Assembly (NCBI GenBank): GCA_013349295.1
Contig: DUZW01000031.1
Span: forward strand, 1-36,712
Origin: Deltaproteobacteria bacterium
GTDB lineage: Bacteria; Desulfobacterota; Desulfobulbia; Desulfobulbales; Desulfurivibrionaceae
Direction of reading: 5' to 3'
DNA length: 36,712 nt
Shown here: one piece after another, positions 1 through 8,900 of the stretch
Position numbering within the stretch: the stretch's first letter is position 1
Layout of the letters: the number at the start of each line of letters is the position of its first letter
Made by a program: the position numbers and the translations under genes
Notes under the pieces: model-generated
The model's database searches: none
Told to the model about the DNA's origin: nothing
Seen by the model: only the letters and a program-made list of their open reading frames with translations

Positions 1-1
1 C

Positions 2-610
2 TACCTGCTGGCACCCTCTGCCACGACCCTGCCCCGGAACTTTCTCGGCATCGAGATGCGCATCCAGCCTTCCCGCCAGCTGGCCGCAATCAACAAGGCG
101 CTGCCCAAGGTCCGCTCCATCGGCGTCCTTTACAATCCGGCCCAGTCCGGCCAGTGGGTGCAGGAAGCGCTGCTCTCGCCGGTGGCCTCGGTCCAGACCA
201 TGCTCTTTAAAAAGTTCGACAGTCAGACCCGGGTCCCGGAGACATTGCAGGAACTGGCAGGCAAGATCGACGCTTACTGGCTCCTGCCCGACCCGCAGCT
301 TACCACCCCGCAGGTACTCGGCAGCCTGCTGGAATTCTCCATGAAATACCGCGTCCCCATCATCAGCTTTTCGGAAAAATACATGCCCCAAGGCGCTGCG
401 GTGGCGGTCACCTTTGACACCGCCGACATGGGCGCCCAGGCCGCGGAGCTTGGGGCAAGGATCGCCCGCGACGGCCTGGACGAGACCCACGCCACCATCC
501 CGCCTCGCAAGGTCCGGGTAGTGATCAATCCCCCGGTGCTTGAGCGGCTGGGCATCCCTTACGGCCCCAAGGGTATCGATGCCAGCTATTCCCAGGAGAT
601 CGAACAATGA
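2..610 (+). CDS. ABC-type periplasmic substrate-binding protein, ABC_sub_bind/TrpX-like (5' partial)
   Basis: The reading frame is open from base 2, so the start and signal peptide lie outside the window; about 200 C-terminal residues are present, against roughly 320 for the family. The visible part has the alternating beta/alpha pattern of a type I binding-protein lobe, with segments such as RSIGVLYNPAQSG and RVPIISFSEKYMPQGAAV. This is typical of the uncharacterised ABC_sub_bind (PF04392) proteins, whose better-known members bind tryptophan or other small ligands. The stop overlaps the start of the downstream histidine kinase (ATGA), and no permease or ATPase gene follows. I infer that it delivers a ligand signal to the kinase rather than feeding a transporter, but genes upstream are not visible. 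The ligand is unknown. Confidence 0.8.
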   Translation, partial: YLLAPSATTLPRNFLGIEMRIQPSRQLAAINKALPKVRSIGVLYNPAQSGQWVQEALLSPVASVQTMLFKKFDSQTRVPETLQELAGKIDAYWLLPDPQLTTPQVLGSLLEFSMKYRVPIISFSEKYMPQGAAVAVTFDTADMGAQAAELGARIARDGLDETHATIPPRKVRVVINPPVLERLGIPYGPKGIDASYSQEIEQ

Positions 611-2319
611 CATCCCTGGGCCTCTTCTGGAGCAAGAAAAAATTCTGGTTGCCTCGGGGCTACCGCCTGAAGCTGTTTCTCACCTTCATGGGAGTCCTGA
701 TAATCTGCGGCGGCGGCCTGATTATCATCTTCGGGCAGATCCAGAAGCATACCCTGTTGAATCAGACATACAAAAAGGGAAGATTTGTTTCCACTATGCT
801 GGCCCGCAACCTGGAAACTCCACTTTTTTTCATGAACCTGGAGCAGATCAAGGATAACGTGGAGGCGATTTTAGAGGTAACCGACATCGTCGGTGTCATC
901 GTTTACGACGCGAACGGCAACAAGATATTTACCCGCTTTACGCCGCATATCGACGACAGCATCACCCATCCGGAGGAGATGAAGCGTCTCGCCGGGTTTA
1001 TGACGACACATAAAACCATCAAGGAAGAGACCCGCAGCGATCATTGGCGGCAGGATCATTATTTTGTCTTCTGCAGGCGGATCATCATCGCCGGCCAGCC
1101 CAAGGATGACGCCTCGCTGTATTTCGACACGGACAAGGTGGAAGAGCGCACGGTCAATGAGCTGGGAAGCGTACAGATTATTTTCGGCTACTCCCTTTTC
1201 GACCAGGGCATGGCACGGATCAACCGGTATGCGATGTTGATTTTTATCTCCTTTCTGCCCATCTCCTTGCTCATGGCCTTCATGCTGGCGCGGGATGTGG
1301 TCAGACCGCTGGGCGATCTGGTCGCATCCTTGAAAAACCGATTGGAGGTAACAGATGAAATCGAAGAAAAAACAAGCGATGAGCTCGGCCAACTCGACGA
1401 GAGCTTCCGACACCTGGTCGAGCGGCTCGACGGATCCTTTGACACCATCGCCCGGATGAACGAGGCGCTTGAGGAAAAGGTGGCTGCCCGCACCGCCGAA
1501 CTCACCATGGCCATGCAGGAACTCAAGGAGGCCCAGAACCAGCTGGTGCAGTCGGAAAAGATGGGCGCCGTGGGCCAGCTGGTCGCCGGAGTGGCCCACG
1601 AGGTCAATAACACCACGAACTTCATTACCGGCGCCCTGCCGCCCCTGGGAAAACGATTGGACGAACTGCGCCTGATCTTGACGAAGCATGGCGAGCAGGA
1701 CAGCCCGGATTCGGGCCGGGTGATGGAACTGATGCAGAGCGTCGACCTGCTCATGGGCAATATCCGGGAAGGAGCGCGGCGTACCAGCAAGATCGTCAGC
1801 GATCTGAAAAACTTTTCCCGGCCCGATGACGATCTCTCCCGACGGATCGACATCAATGAGTGCTTGGAAAGCACCCTGTCCCTTGTTTTGTCCGAGTACA
1901 GACACAGGATCAAGGTTATCAAAGATTTTTCTCCGGACCTGCCCATGGTGCCGGGCTCGCAGGGGCAGCTCAATCAGGTGTTCATGAACCTGATCATCAA
2001 CGCGGTCCACGCCCAACCGGACGGGGGGGAACTGCTGATCCGAACCTTTGCTGCAGGGGATGGCGCACATGTAGTCTTCACGGACAAGGGACCCGGTATT
2101 CCACAGGAAATACAGGCTAAAATATTTGATCCGTTTTTCACCACCAAGGAGGTCGGCAAGGGCACCGGGCTGGGCTTGAGCGTCTCCTACGGCATCATCA
2201 GCAAACATCGGGGCAGGATTCTGGTGCACAGCGAACCGGGACAGGGAGCGGAGTTCGAGATAATACTCCCGGCATGGCAAGAAACGATCGGATTTCAACA
2301 CGAGGAGGGCGACAGATGA
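607..2319 (+). CDS. membrane sensor histidine kinase
   Basis: This 570-residue protein is a classical transmembrane kinase. Membrane segments lie at about 21-43 and 207-229, enclosing a periplasmic domain of about 160 residues that resembles CHASE8/Cache-type sensors. A HAMP-like linker and coiled coil (about 230-318) follow. The H-box is [17 protein letters not shown] with His331. The ATPase domain shows the N box ([14 protein letters not shown]), the G1 box (DKGPGIP) and [16 protein letters not shown]. The H-box continues NNTTN where most relatives have NNP. The start overlaps the binding-protein stop and has AGGAG 8 bases upstream. The stop overlaps the first receiver gene. It presumably phosphorylates the two receivers encoded next; it has no receiver of its own. 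Confidence 0.93.
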   Translation: MTSLGLFWSKKKFWLPRGYRLKLFLTFMGVLIICGGGLIIIFGQIQKHTLLNQTYKKGRFVSTMLARNLETPLFFMNLEQIKDNVEAILEVTDIVGVIVYDANGNKIFTRFTPHIDDSITHPEEMKRLAGFMTTHKTIKEETRSDHWRQDHYFVFCRRIIIAGQPKDDASLYFDTDKVEERTVNELGSVQIIFGYSLFDQGMARINRYAMLIFISFLPISLLMAFMLARDVVRPLGDLVASLKNRLEVTDEIEEKTSDELGQLDESFRHLVERLDGSFDTIARMNEALEEKVAARTAELTMAMQELKEAQNQLVQSEKMGAVGQLVAGVAHEVNNTTNFITGALPPLGKRLDELRLILTKHGEQDSPDSGRVMELMQSVDLLMGNIREGARRTSKIVSDLKNFSRPDDDLSRRIDINECLESTLSLVLSEYRHRIKVIKDFSPDLPMVPGSQGQLNQVFMNLIINAVHAQPDGGELLIRTFAAGDGAHVVFTDKGPGIPQEIQAKIFDPFFTTKEVGKGTGLGLSVSYGIISKHRGRILVHSEPGQGAEFEIILPAWQETIGFQHEEGDR

Positions 2320-2780
2320 ACCAAAAGAAAGGCCGCGTACTGTATGTGGATGACGAGGAAATCAATCTGATCAATTTCAGGGAAACCCTGTGCGACGATT
2401 TCGAGATCTTCACGGCTGTTTCCGGACAGGAGGCTCTGCTCCTTCTGGAGCGAGAGGGGGAGATGGCCCTGGTGGTTTCCGATCAGCGGATGCCGGGAAT
2501 GACCGGCATCGACCTGTTGACCGAGGTCCGGAGGCTGTACCCGGACACCATCAGGATGATCATCAGCGCCTACACCGAGATCCATGAACTCATCGAGGCC
2601 ATCAACAAGGCGGAGGTGTACCGGTATTTCGTCAAGCCCTGGAAGGAAGACCAACTGCGGCTCAGCATCGGCAATGCGGTGGGCACCTATGCCCTGGGAC
2701 AGGAGATAAAGATGTTTGTCGAGCAAGGCCGTAAGCAGATGACGGAGCGCCTCCGGAGTCTCCGGGGAGACAATCAATGA
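2316..2780 (+). CDS. stand-alone response regulator receiver protein
   Basis: This 154-residue protein is a single receiver domain. The acidic pair is Asp12/Asp13 in VLYVDDEE, the phosphoacceptor is Asp56 in VVSDQRMPGMTG, and the conserved Lys lies in YFVKPWK. The DQRMPGMTG and YRYFVKPW motifs are of the type found in RpfG-like (HD-GYP) regulators, but here only a short helical tail follows and there is no output domain. I chose the ATG at 2316 because it overlaps the kinase stop and has GAGGAGGG just upstream; the frame stays open further 5' within the kinase. It is likely a phosphorelay intermediate or a regulator acting by protein contact. Confidence 0.92.
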   Translation: MNQKKGRVLYVDDEEINLINFRETLCDDFEIFTAVSGQEALLLLEREGEMALVVSDQRMPGMTGIDLLTEVRRLYPDTIRMIISAYTEIHELIEAINKAEVYRYFVKPWKEDQLRLSIGNAVGTYALGQEIKMFVEQGRKQMTERLRSLRGDNQ

Positions 2781-3442
2781 ACCGACCGCACCTGCTGTAC
2801 ATCGACGACGAGGAGATCAACCGGAGCAATTTCCAGCAGACCTTTGCGGATGAGTATGAGATTCTCCTGGCCGCTTCCGGGGAGGAGGCTTTGGAGATCA
2901 TGGCCCGCGAGGAAGGACTGTCCGTGATCCTCTCCGATCAGCGCATGCCGGGGATGTCCGGGGCCGAGGTTCTGGCCCGGTCTCGGGAACTCGTGCCCAA
3001 CGCGGAACGGATCATGATCACCGGCTACTCCGAGCCGGAAGACATCATGGCCGCCATCAACCAGGGGCAGGTGTACCGTTACATCCTCAAGCCCTGGTCC
3101 AGCGGGGAACTGCGCATCGCCATCATCCAGGCGGTGGAGCGGTATCAGCTCAAACAGGAAAATCGGAATCTGCTGTCGGCTTTGGCGGCAAAGAATGCCG
3201 AATTGGAGGAGCTGGTCCGGGAGCGGACCATGGAGTTGAAAAAACTCCAGAGCCTGCTGCCCATTTGCTCATACTGCCGGAAGATCCGGGACGACAAGAA
3301 CGCCTGGCACGAGCTGGAGGACTATCTGTACAAAAATACCGACATCGTTTTTACCCACGGCATCTGCCCGTCCTGCTACGACAAGGAGATGGCGGAACAT
3401 GTAACCCTGCTCCGGCAGAGAAAGTCGAAGGAGAAGGGCTAG
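2777..3442 (+). CDS. response regulator with C-terminal Cys4 domain
   Basis: This 221-residue protein has a receiver domain at 1-125, with acidic Asp10/Asp11, phosphoacceptor Asp54 in ILSDQRMPGMSG and Lys105 in YILKPW. A coiled-coil helix (about 125-160) follows. The tail has two CxxC pairs, Cys164/Cys167 (ICSYCRKIRD) and Cys197/Cys200 (GICPSCY), spaced as in a small metal-binding knuckle. I recognise this tail as one found at the C terminus of some receiver and PAS proteins, but know no assigned function for it. The gene overlaps the previous one by 4 bases and has GGGGAGA upstream. It is the last gene of the operon. The Cys4 tail is the only candidate output module, and zinc binding is inferred. 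Confidence 0.9.
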   Translation: MNRPHLLYIDDEEINRSNFQQTFADEYEILLAASGEEALEIMAREEGLSVILSDQRMPGMSGAEVLARSRELVPNAERIMITGYSEPEDIMAAINQGQVYRYILKPWSSGELRIAIIQAVERYQLKQENRNLLSALAAKNAELEELVRERTMELKKLQSLLPICSYCRKIRDDKNAWHELEDYLYKNTDIVFTHGICPSCYDKEMAEHVTLLRQRKSKEKG

Positions 3443-3502
3443 GGGGCGGGAAAGCAGCCATGAAATCGGCAGAGGTTGCAACGACGTAGCCCCCAGCCCC
3501 TT
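3434..3502. terminator. possible bidirectional stem between convergent operons
   Basis: GGGCTAGGGGGC at the end of the receiver gene can pair with GCCCCCAGCCC at the end of lpxB, with one bulged A, giving an 11-bp GC-rich stem closed by a loop of about 40 bases. It sits exactly between two convergent genes. There is no T-run on either side and the loop is long, so it is only a weak terminator candidate. Confidence 0.3.
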
Positions 3503-4665
3503 CAGTTACGACCCTGCCCTGTCTGTATCAGCTCCAAGGCCAGCCGCGCGGTCCGGGACGAAGCCCCTGATCCGCCCAACAGTTCGCGGACTTCGGCAAG
3601 ACCTGCCAGCATGCGGGCGCGATGGCAGGAATCGGTGAGCAAACCCAGGACTGCCTCGGCAATCCGCGCCGGGACGGCTTGATCTTGAAGCAACTCCGGC
3701 ACCACCTCCCTTCCTGCCACCAGATTGACCAGTGAGGCGTACTCGACCTTGACCAGCCGCTTGCCCAGAAACCAGGTGAGGGGTGAGACCTTGTAGGAAA
3801 CAACCATGGGCACGTCAAGGATGGCCAGCTCCAGGGAGACGGTGCCCGAGGCTGCCATCACCGCGTTGCAGGCCGCCATGAGTTCGTAGCGATTCTCCCT
3901 GACCACCCGAACCTCAAGACCGCAATCGGCAAGACCGTTGATCAGAAGATCCTCTTCGCTCAGGGTCGGGGCCAGAGGCAGGACAAAGACGGGCCGGTGC
4001 AGCTCCGGAGCCATGCGTTTTGCCGCGGCAAGAAACACCGGCAGCATGCTGGCCGCTTCCCGCCTGCGGCTGCCCGGCAGGATCCCCACCACGGTGCTCT
4101 CCGGTGCAATGTCCAGGGAGGCCAGAAAATCCGCCCGTTCCATGGTGCTGCGCACCGTGTCCATGAGGGGGTGGCCCACATACTCCACCTCCATCCCGCG
4201 TTCTTGGTAGAACCCCTTTTCAAAAGGCAGGATCACGGCCAGCCGGTCCACCCGTTTCCGGATGGTTTTCACCCGGCCTGGGCGCCAGGCCCAGACCTGC
4301 GGGCTGATGTAATAAAAGACCGGGATGCCGAGCCGTTTTGCTTTTTTGGCCAGAATGAGGTTGAAATCGGGATAATCGATGAGGATCAACAGGCAAGGCG
4401 GCTCTTCCCGGAGACGTTTTTCCAGGGCGTGCATGGCTTCGCGGATAAAACCGAGATGGCTGATCACCTCGACAATGCCCACCACGGCCAGCTGGGAGGC
4501 ATCGTAGAGAATCTCCACCCCCTGGGCGGCCAAGGCCGATCCACCGATGCCGCAGACCGCGAGGCTTGGGGCCTGTTCCCGCATGGCGGCGACCAGTTTC
4601 GCCCCGTGCATGTCGCCGGAGGCCTCGCCGGCCACGATCATAATCCGCAAGGGTGTTTCTTCCAT
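3502..4665 (-). CDS. lpxB: lipid-A-disaccharide synthase
   Basis: This GT-B family glycosyltransferase of 387 residues is the normal length for LpxB. It joins UDP-2,3-diacylglucosamine to lipid X to form the lipid A disaccharide at the inner membrane. Diagnostic segments are the N-terminal MIVAGEASGDMHGAKL, LILIDYPDFNL, YYISPQVWAWRPGR, YVGHPLMDTV and GILPGSRRREA. It ends next to the convergent receiver operon and starts 6 bases after the stop of the oxidoreductase gene, so the two are co-transcribed. No clear Shine-Dalgarno precedes its ATG, which suggests translational coupling. The usual lpxD-fabZ-lpxA-lpxI neighbours are not adjacent here. Confidence 0.97.
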   Translation of the reverse strand: MEETPLRIMIVAGEASGDMHGAKLVAAMREQAPSLAVCGIGGSALAAQGVEILYDASQLAVVGIVEVISHLGFIREAMHALEKRLREEPPCLLILIDYPDFNLILAKKAKRLGIPVFYYISPQVWAWRPGRVKTIRKRVDRLAVILPFEKGFYQERGMEVEYVGHPLMDTVRSTMERADFLASLDIAPESTVVGILPGSRRREAASMLPVFLAAAKRMAPELHRPVFVLPLAPTLSEEDLLINGLADCGLEVRVVRENRYELMAACNAVMAASGTVSLELAILDVPMVVSYKVSPLTWFLGKRLVKVEYASLVNLVAGREVVPELLQDQAVPARIAEAVLGLLTDSCHRARMLAGLAEVRELLGGSGASSRTARLALELIQTGQGRN

Positions 4666-4671
4666 TGGGGA

Positions 4672-5640
4672 TCAGCCGTTGAAAAGCTGGGGATGGGTGT
4701 CGGCGTGTTCCTTGATCCGGGCAATGATCTCCTGGGCCACGGCCAAGGCCAGTCGCCCTTCCCTGCCCGAGACCATGGGCTGGGTCCGGTTGCGGACATT
4801 CTTGACAAAATCCATGAGCTCCATCTCCAAGGCGTCCTGGTGCAGATAACAGGAGGAAATGACCTCCTCCTGGGGCATGCCGTTTGCGTCCAGCTCCTTG
4901 GAGGGCTTGATGACGGTGATCTCCTTCTTGCCGTAATCGACCGCCAGAAATGATTGGGGCTGGAAGACGCGGAGCCGACGGATATTCTCCCGGGAAACGC
5001 GGCTCACCGTAAGATTGGCGGTGCAGCCGTTCTCGAAGATCAACCGGACATTGGCGATATCGGTGGTTTGGGTGAAAACCGGCATGCCCACCGGGTGCAT
5101 GGAGGCGATGGGCGATTTAACCAGGCTGAGAACAATGTCGATGTCGTGGATCATCAGGTCGAGCACCACGTCGACATCAAGGCCTCGGGGCTTGAAGACA
5201 TGAATCCGGTGCGACTCGATGAAGAGCGGCTGGGTGAGATGTTCGGCCATGGCCAGAACAGCCGGATTGTACCGCTCGATATGACCGACCTGCAGGATAC
5301 GCTGTTTCTGATCGGCCAGGGCGATGAGATCGTCGGCCTCGGCCAGGGTGGTGGTCATGGGCTTTTCCAGCATCACGTCCACCCCGGCCATGAGACAGGC
5401 TGTGGCTACCTCATGGTGCAGACTGGTGGGCACCACCACGCTCACCGCCTCGACCTGCCGGAGCAGTTCCCGGTAATCGCTGTAAGCGGCGGTCTTGCAG
5501 GCTCCGGCCACCTCGGCGGCATAGGCCGGATTGAGATCCGCCACCCCCACCAGCTCCACCTCCGGATTTGCCATGTATTTCTGGGCGTGAAACTTGCCGA
5601 GATACCCTACCCCGATAACCCCGATGCGTATTTTGCTCAT
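4672..5640 (-). CDS. Gfo/Idh/MocA family oxidoreductase (GnnA-like candidate)
   Basis: This NAD(P)-dependent sugar dehydrogenase family protein has 322 residues. The Rossmann motif GVIGVGYLGKFHAQKY is at the N terminus, followed by VPTSLHHEVATACLMAG, the catalytic-type EKP motif (VMLEKPM) and GHIERYNPA. I placed the start at the ATG at 5640 (MSKIRIG), because the only upstream start codon is a TTG adding residues outside the family fold. Genes of this family beside lpxB are common in Desulfobacterota lpx clusters. UDP-GlcNAc 3-dehydrogenase (GnnA), which starts synthesis of 2,3-diamino lipid A, belongs to this family, but no gnnB-type aminotransferase is visible, so the substrate remains inferred. 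Confidence 0.88.
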   Translation of the reverse strand: MSKIRIGVIGVGYLGKFHAQKYMANPEVELVGVADLNPAYAAEVAGACKTAAYSDYRELLRQVEAVSVVVPTSLHHEVATACLMAGVDVMLEKPMTTTLAEADDLIALADQKQRILQVGHIERYNPAVLAMAEHLTQPLFIESHRIHVFKPRGLDVDVVLDLMIHDIDIVLSLVKSPIASMHPVGMPVFTQTTDIANVRLIFENGCTANLTVSRVSRENIRRLRVFQPQSFLAVDYGKKEITVIKPSKELDANGMPQEEVISSCYLHQDALEMELMDFVKNVRNRTQPMVSGREGRLALAVAQEIIARIKEHADTHPQLFNG

Positions 5641-5832
5641 ATTTCGTATTTGCCTGTGCGCTTGAATTTTCAAAGAAATTACGCCATTGCGCGGGAACTG
5701 ACAAGGTAAAAGGTAAAAGTTCTCAGGTGAAAGATGTGAAAAAAACCGGCATGCCTGGCTTTCTCAGCCTTTAACCTGTCATTTTTCCCCGTTGCGTCTC
5801 ATAATATAGATTGGCAAATCTGAGGAAATCAA

Positions 5833-5861
5833 TTTATAGGGGGGATAAATTATGCTATTAT
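5833..5861 (+). promoter_or_regulatory. candidate promoter of the AsmA-like gene
   Basis: This AT-rich stretch holds TTTATA, a 17-base spacer and an extended -10 (TG-C-TATTAT), about 100 bases before the AsmA-like start. It lies in the 321-base gap 5641-5961 between divergent genes. The only other thing I see in that gap is a perfect GGCCGC/GCGGCC hairpin (5932-5945) just upstream of the start codon. Confidence 0.35.
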
Positions 5862-5961
5862 TTAATAATATGATATTGAGCTGCCCTGCGTGTTTTTTAT
5901 CCCAGTTCAGATCCAGCCCCAGCCATATGCCGGCCGCCAGCGGCCCAGCCTTTGATACCCT

Positions 5962-8900
5962 ATGAATCTGCCACGAATCTCCAACCTGCGCCTTAGAACC
6001 AGGATCATCCTCGCCTGCGCTGTATTTGTTCTGCTGGGGGTCATCGGCCCGGCCTTGCTGCTTGAGCACCTCATTGATCTTGAGGCGCTCAAGACGCGGA
6101 TGTGCGCCCAGGTCAACGCCAAGCTGGAGGGTGATCTGCAAACCGACCGCCTGCAATGGGTCTGGCTGCCCCTGCCCCATCTGAAGCTGGGTAACACCCG
6201 CTTTACCAGCGAGGAAACCGCCCTGGTCGTACCCATGGCCAAGGTGTATCCCGACTGGGCCTCCTTATGGCATGGTCAGATCCGGATCGGCAAGGTGCTG
6301 CTGCTGAATCCGGAGATCAAGATAAAACGGTTTCCCGCCGCGCTGTCCGAATCTCCGGATACTGAACTTGCCGGTCTCAATGTAGTGATCCGCAACGGCT
6401 CATTGCAGGTGGCCGCCAACAATCAATGGACCGCCTTGCAGAGCAAGGATTTTTCCATGACCGGACTGAACGGCAGCGTTGCGGTCACCCTTGCCGCCGT
6501 TGATTTCGATCTTTCCGGCAAACCCGCGGCAGGCGAGCGTCTTGCCGTATCCGGCAAGTATCTGCGCGATAATGAATCCTACCGTTTTAAATTTGCCTGC
6601 CGCAAGTTCAATCTCCATGAAGCGTTCCATTCCTTTGCCCAGGGCACCCTGGTTCCCGGTGATTCTCCCCTCAATCTCACCGGCACTCTCGATGGGCGGG
6701 GCCTTGAAATAATCTCCGGCAAAATCCAGGGTGACTCCCCCTGCTTCCTGGCATACCCAAAGGATAAAAAGATCCTGCTGAACTGCGGGGTAGTCGATCT
6801 GACTTTTGCCAAGGATGGAGACGACCTGCGGTTGACGCTCAATGAATTTGAGATGCTCGAACCGGGCTTGAAACTCGCCGGTACGGTCCGGCGTTCTCCC
6901 GGAAGGACCGCAAACTCCGCACCGGTGTGGGAGATCGATCTCACGGGCGAACAGCTCGACATGACCCGGATTCGCGCTGCGGTTCTCGCCGTATGGGGAG
7001 AAAACGAGATCGTCAAGGAAGTGGGGAAAATAGTCCAGGGCGGCACGGTCGGCAAGGCCGGCTACAGCTTCCATGGCACAGCGGCGGATCTCGAATATGT
7101 GCGCAACATGCATATCACCGCCGAGGACATTGACGCCGCCGTCATGATCCCGGAAGGAGAGCTGCTTCTGACCGAGGCCAAGGGTAAGATCCAGATCGAA
7201 AACGGGTTGCTCATCGTGGATGCCGATCAGGCCCGGATGGGCAACAGCCGGGGCAAGAACGGCCGCCTGATTCTTGGTCTGCCGGACGATGATTTCACCT
7301 TCAAGCTGGATGTCGATCTTGACGCCGATCTGGCGGAACTGCCCGGGGTTCTCGGCCGGCTCGTCGACCACCAGCCTTTTCTGACCGAATTGGCTCGGTT
7401 CAGCGGAGTTTCCGGCCGAGCGACCGGCCATCTTCACCTTGGCGATCACCTGAAAGACTTCCAGGTCGCCCTTAAGGTTGCCACCATGCAGGGCAAGGGG
7501 CGCTATGCGCCGCTGGCCTGGGATTTCGCGGTTGACGGCGGGGAGATGACCATTGCCCCTCCCCTGGTGCAATGGCGAAACGTGCGCGGCGCCTATGGCC
7601 CCCATGTGGTGAAAAAAACCGCCGGACAGGTGCGTTGGCCGGATGACATCCATCTTGCGATAACCCAGCTTGACGCCGTGCTGTCCGCCAAGGAACTGGA
7701 AAAGGAGGATCTCTCCTATTTCAAGGAAATAAGCGGGGTTCTGCACGAAAATATTACCGGGGCGGACGGCAGAATAGAACTGCGGAATACGACAATTTCA
7801 GGCAAGACATCGGAGCCGAAACAGTGGCAAGCCGCGGCGGATGTTTTTGTCCAAAATCTGAATCTGGAAACGCCGTTTTTCCCGGAACCGATCCGGATAA
7901 AACAGGGAAAGTCGCATTTCTCGACCAAGGATATCACGATTTCCGAGGCAACAGGCTCCATCTTCGGCGACTCGTTTACCCTGGGCGCCTCCTTGAGCCA
8001 TCAGACTTTTTCCGCGTTGCGCGGGAAAATATCCCTGAAAGGAAAGGTCGGACAGGGTTTAGGGCAATGGCTCAAGGAGAAGCATCTCATTGCTCCCTCC
8101 CTTTTCCCGCAACTCCCCTGCCAGGTAGAGTCATTGCTGATCGATCTGCAGGAAGGAAAAACGTATGCCAAGGGTGTAATTCGCTCGGAGGGTGCGATAT
8201 TCAACCCTCCCAAGGTTGATTTCTCGCTGGAATTCACCAAGGAAGACCCGCTGAAAATGGCGGCGCATATTTACGGCGGCAAGGAAGAAGCAACGATCAC
8301 CCTGGATTTTCTGGACAACACCAGGGAAACCTTTCTCTTCTCCTGGAAGGGGGAATTATCCAAGCAGACCGTTGACCAGCTGCTCGACAGGAAAAACCTG
8401 TTGCAAGGCAGGATCGCTGGAGATTTCCAGCTCCATCTCCCGCATGACCCCAACAAGGTTGCCTTTAGCGGAGAGCTTGAGGCCACGGATCTGCGCTTGT
8501 TTTTGGACGAAGAGGCTGAACGCTTTCTCGATATCCGGGAGCTTCGGCTTGCGGGGGTCGGCAAGGATCTCAAGGTGAGACGCTTGGCCTGTGCCTTTAA
8601 CGACCGTGAAGCCGTGGTGGTCAACGGACTGGTTTCGCGGGTTGCCGACGGGCTTGAATTGAAGCTTGATCTTGCCTCTCAGGCCCTTTCCCGAAAAACC
8701 CTGCTCGATTTTCAGGAAAGCCTGAAACGGATCAGGGACCGCACCGGCAAACCCGCTGCCCCCGAAGATTCTCCGCAGGCACCTCCCTGGAATATTACCG
8801 GGACCGTGGCCTTTGCCGTGGATGAATTCACCTCCGGTTATAAACCCGGAGAGAGCGCCGGCAGTGCCGGCTTGCTATGGCAGCCGCTCAAGGGGACAAT

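Noticed and set aside
871..2301. A 476-codon open frame antisense to the histidine kinase gene
   Set aside because: The sense frame encodes a full kinase with all motifs. The antisense translation is low-complexity, His/Gln/Asp-rich and has no domain. High GC makes such shadows common.
5739..5758. An attenuator (hairpin plus T7 on the minus strand) upstream of the oxidoreductase
   Set aside because: The possible stem before the T-run has only about three to four uninterrupted pairs, too weak to call.
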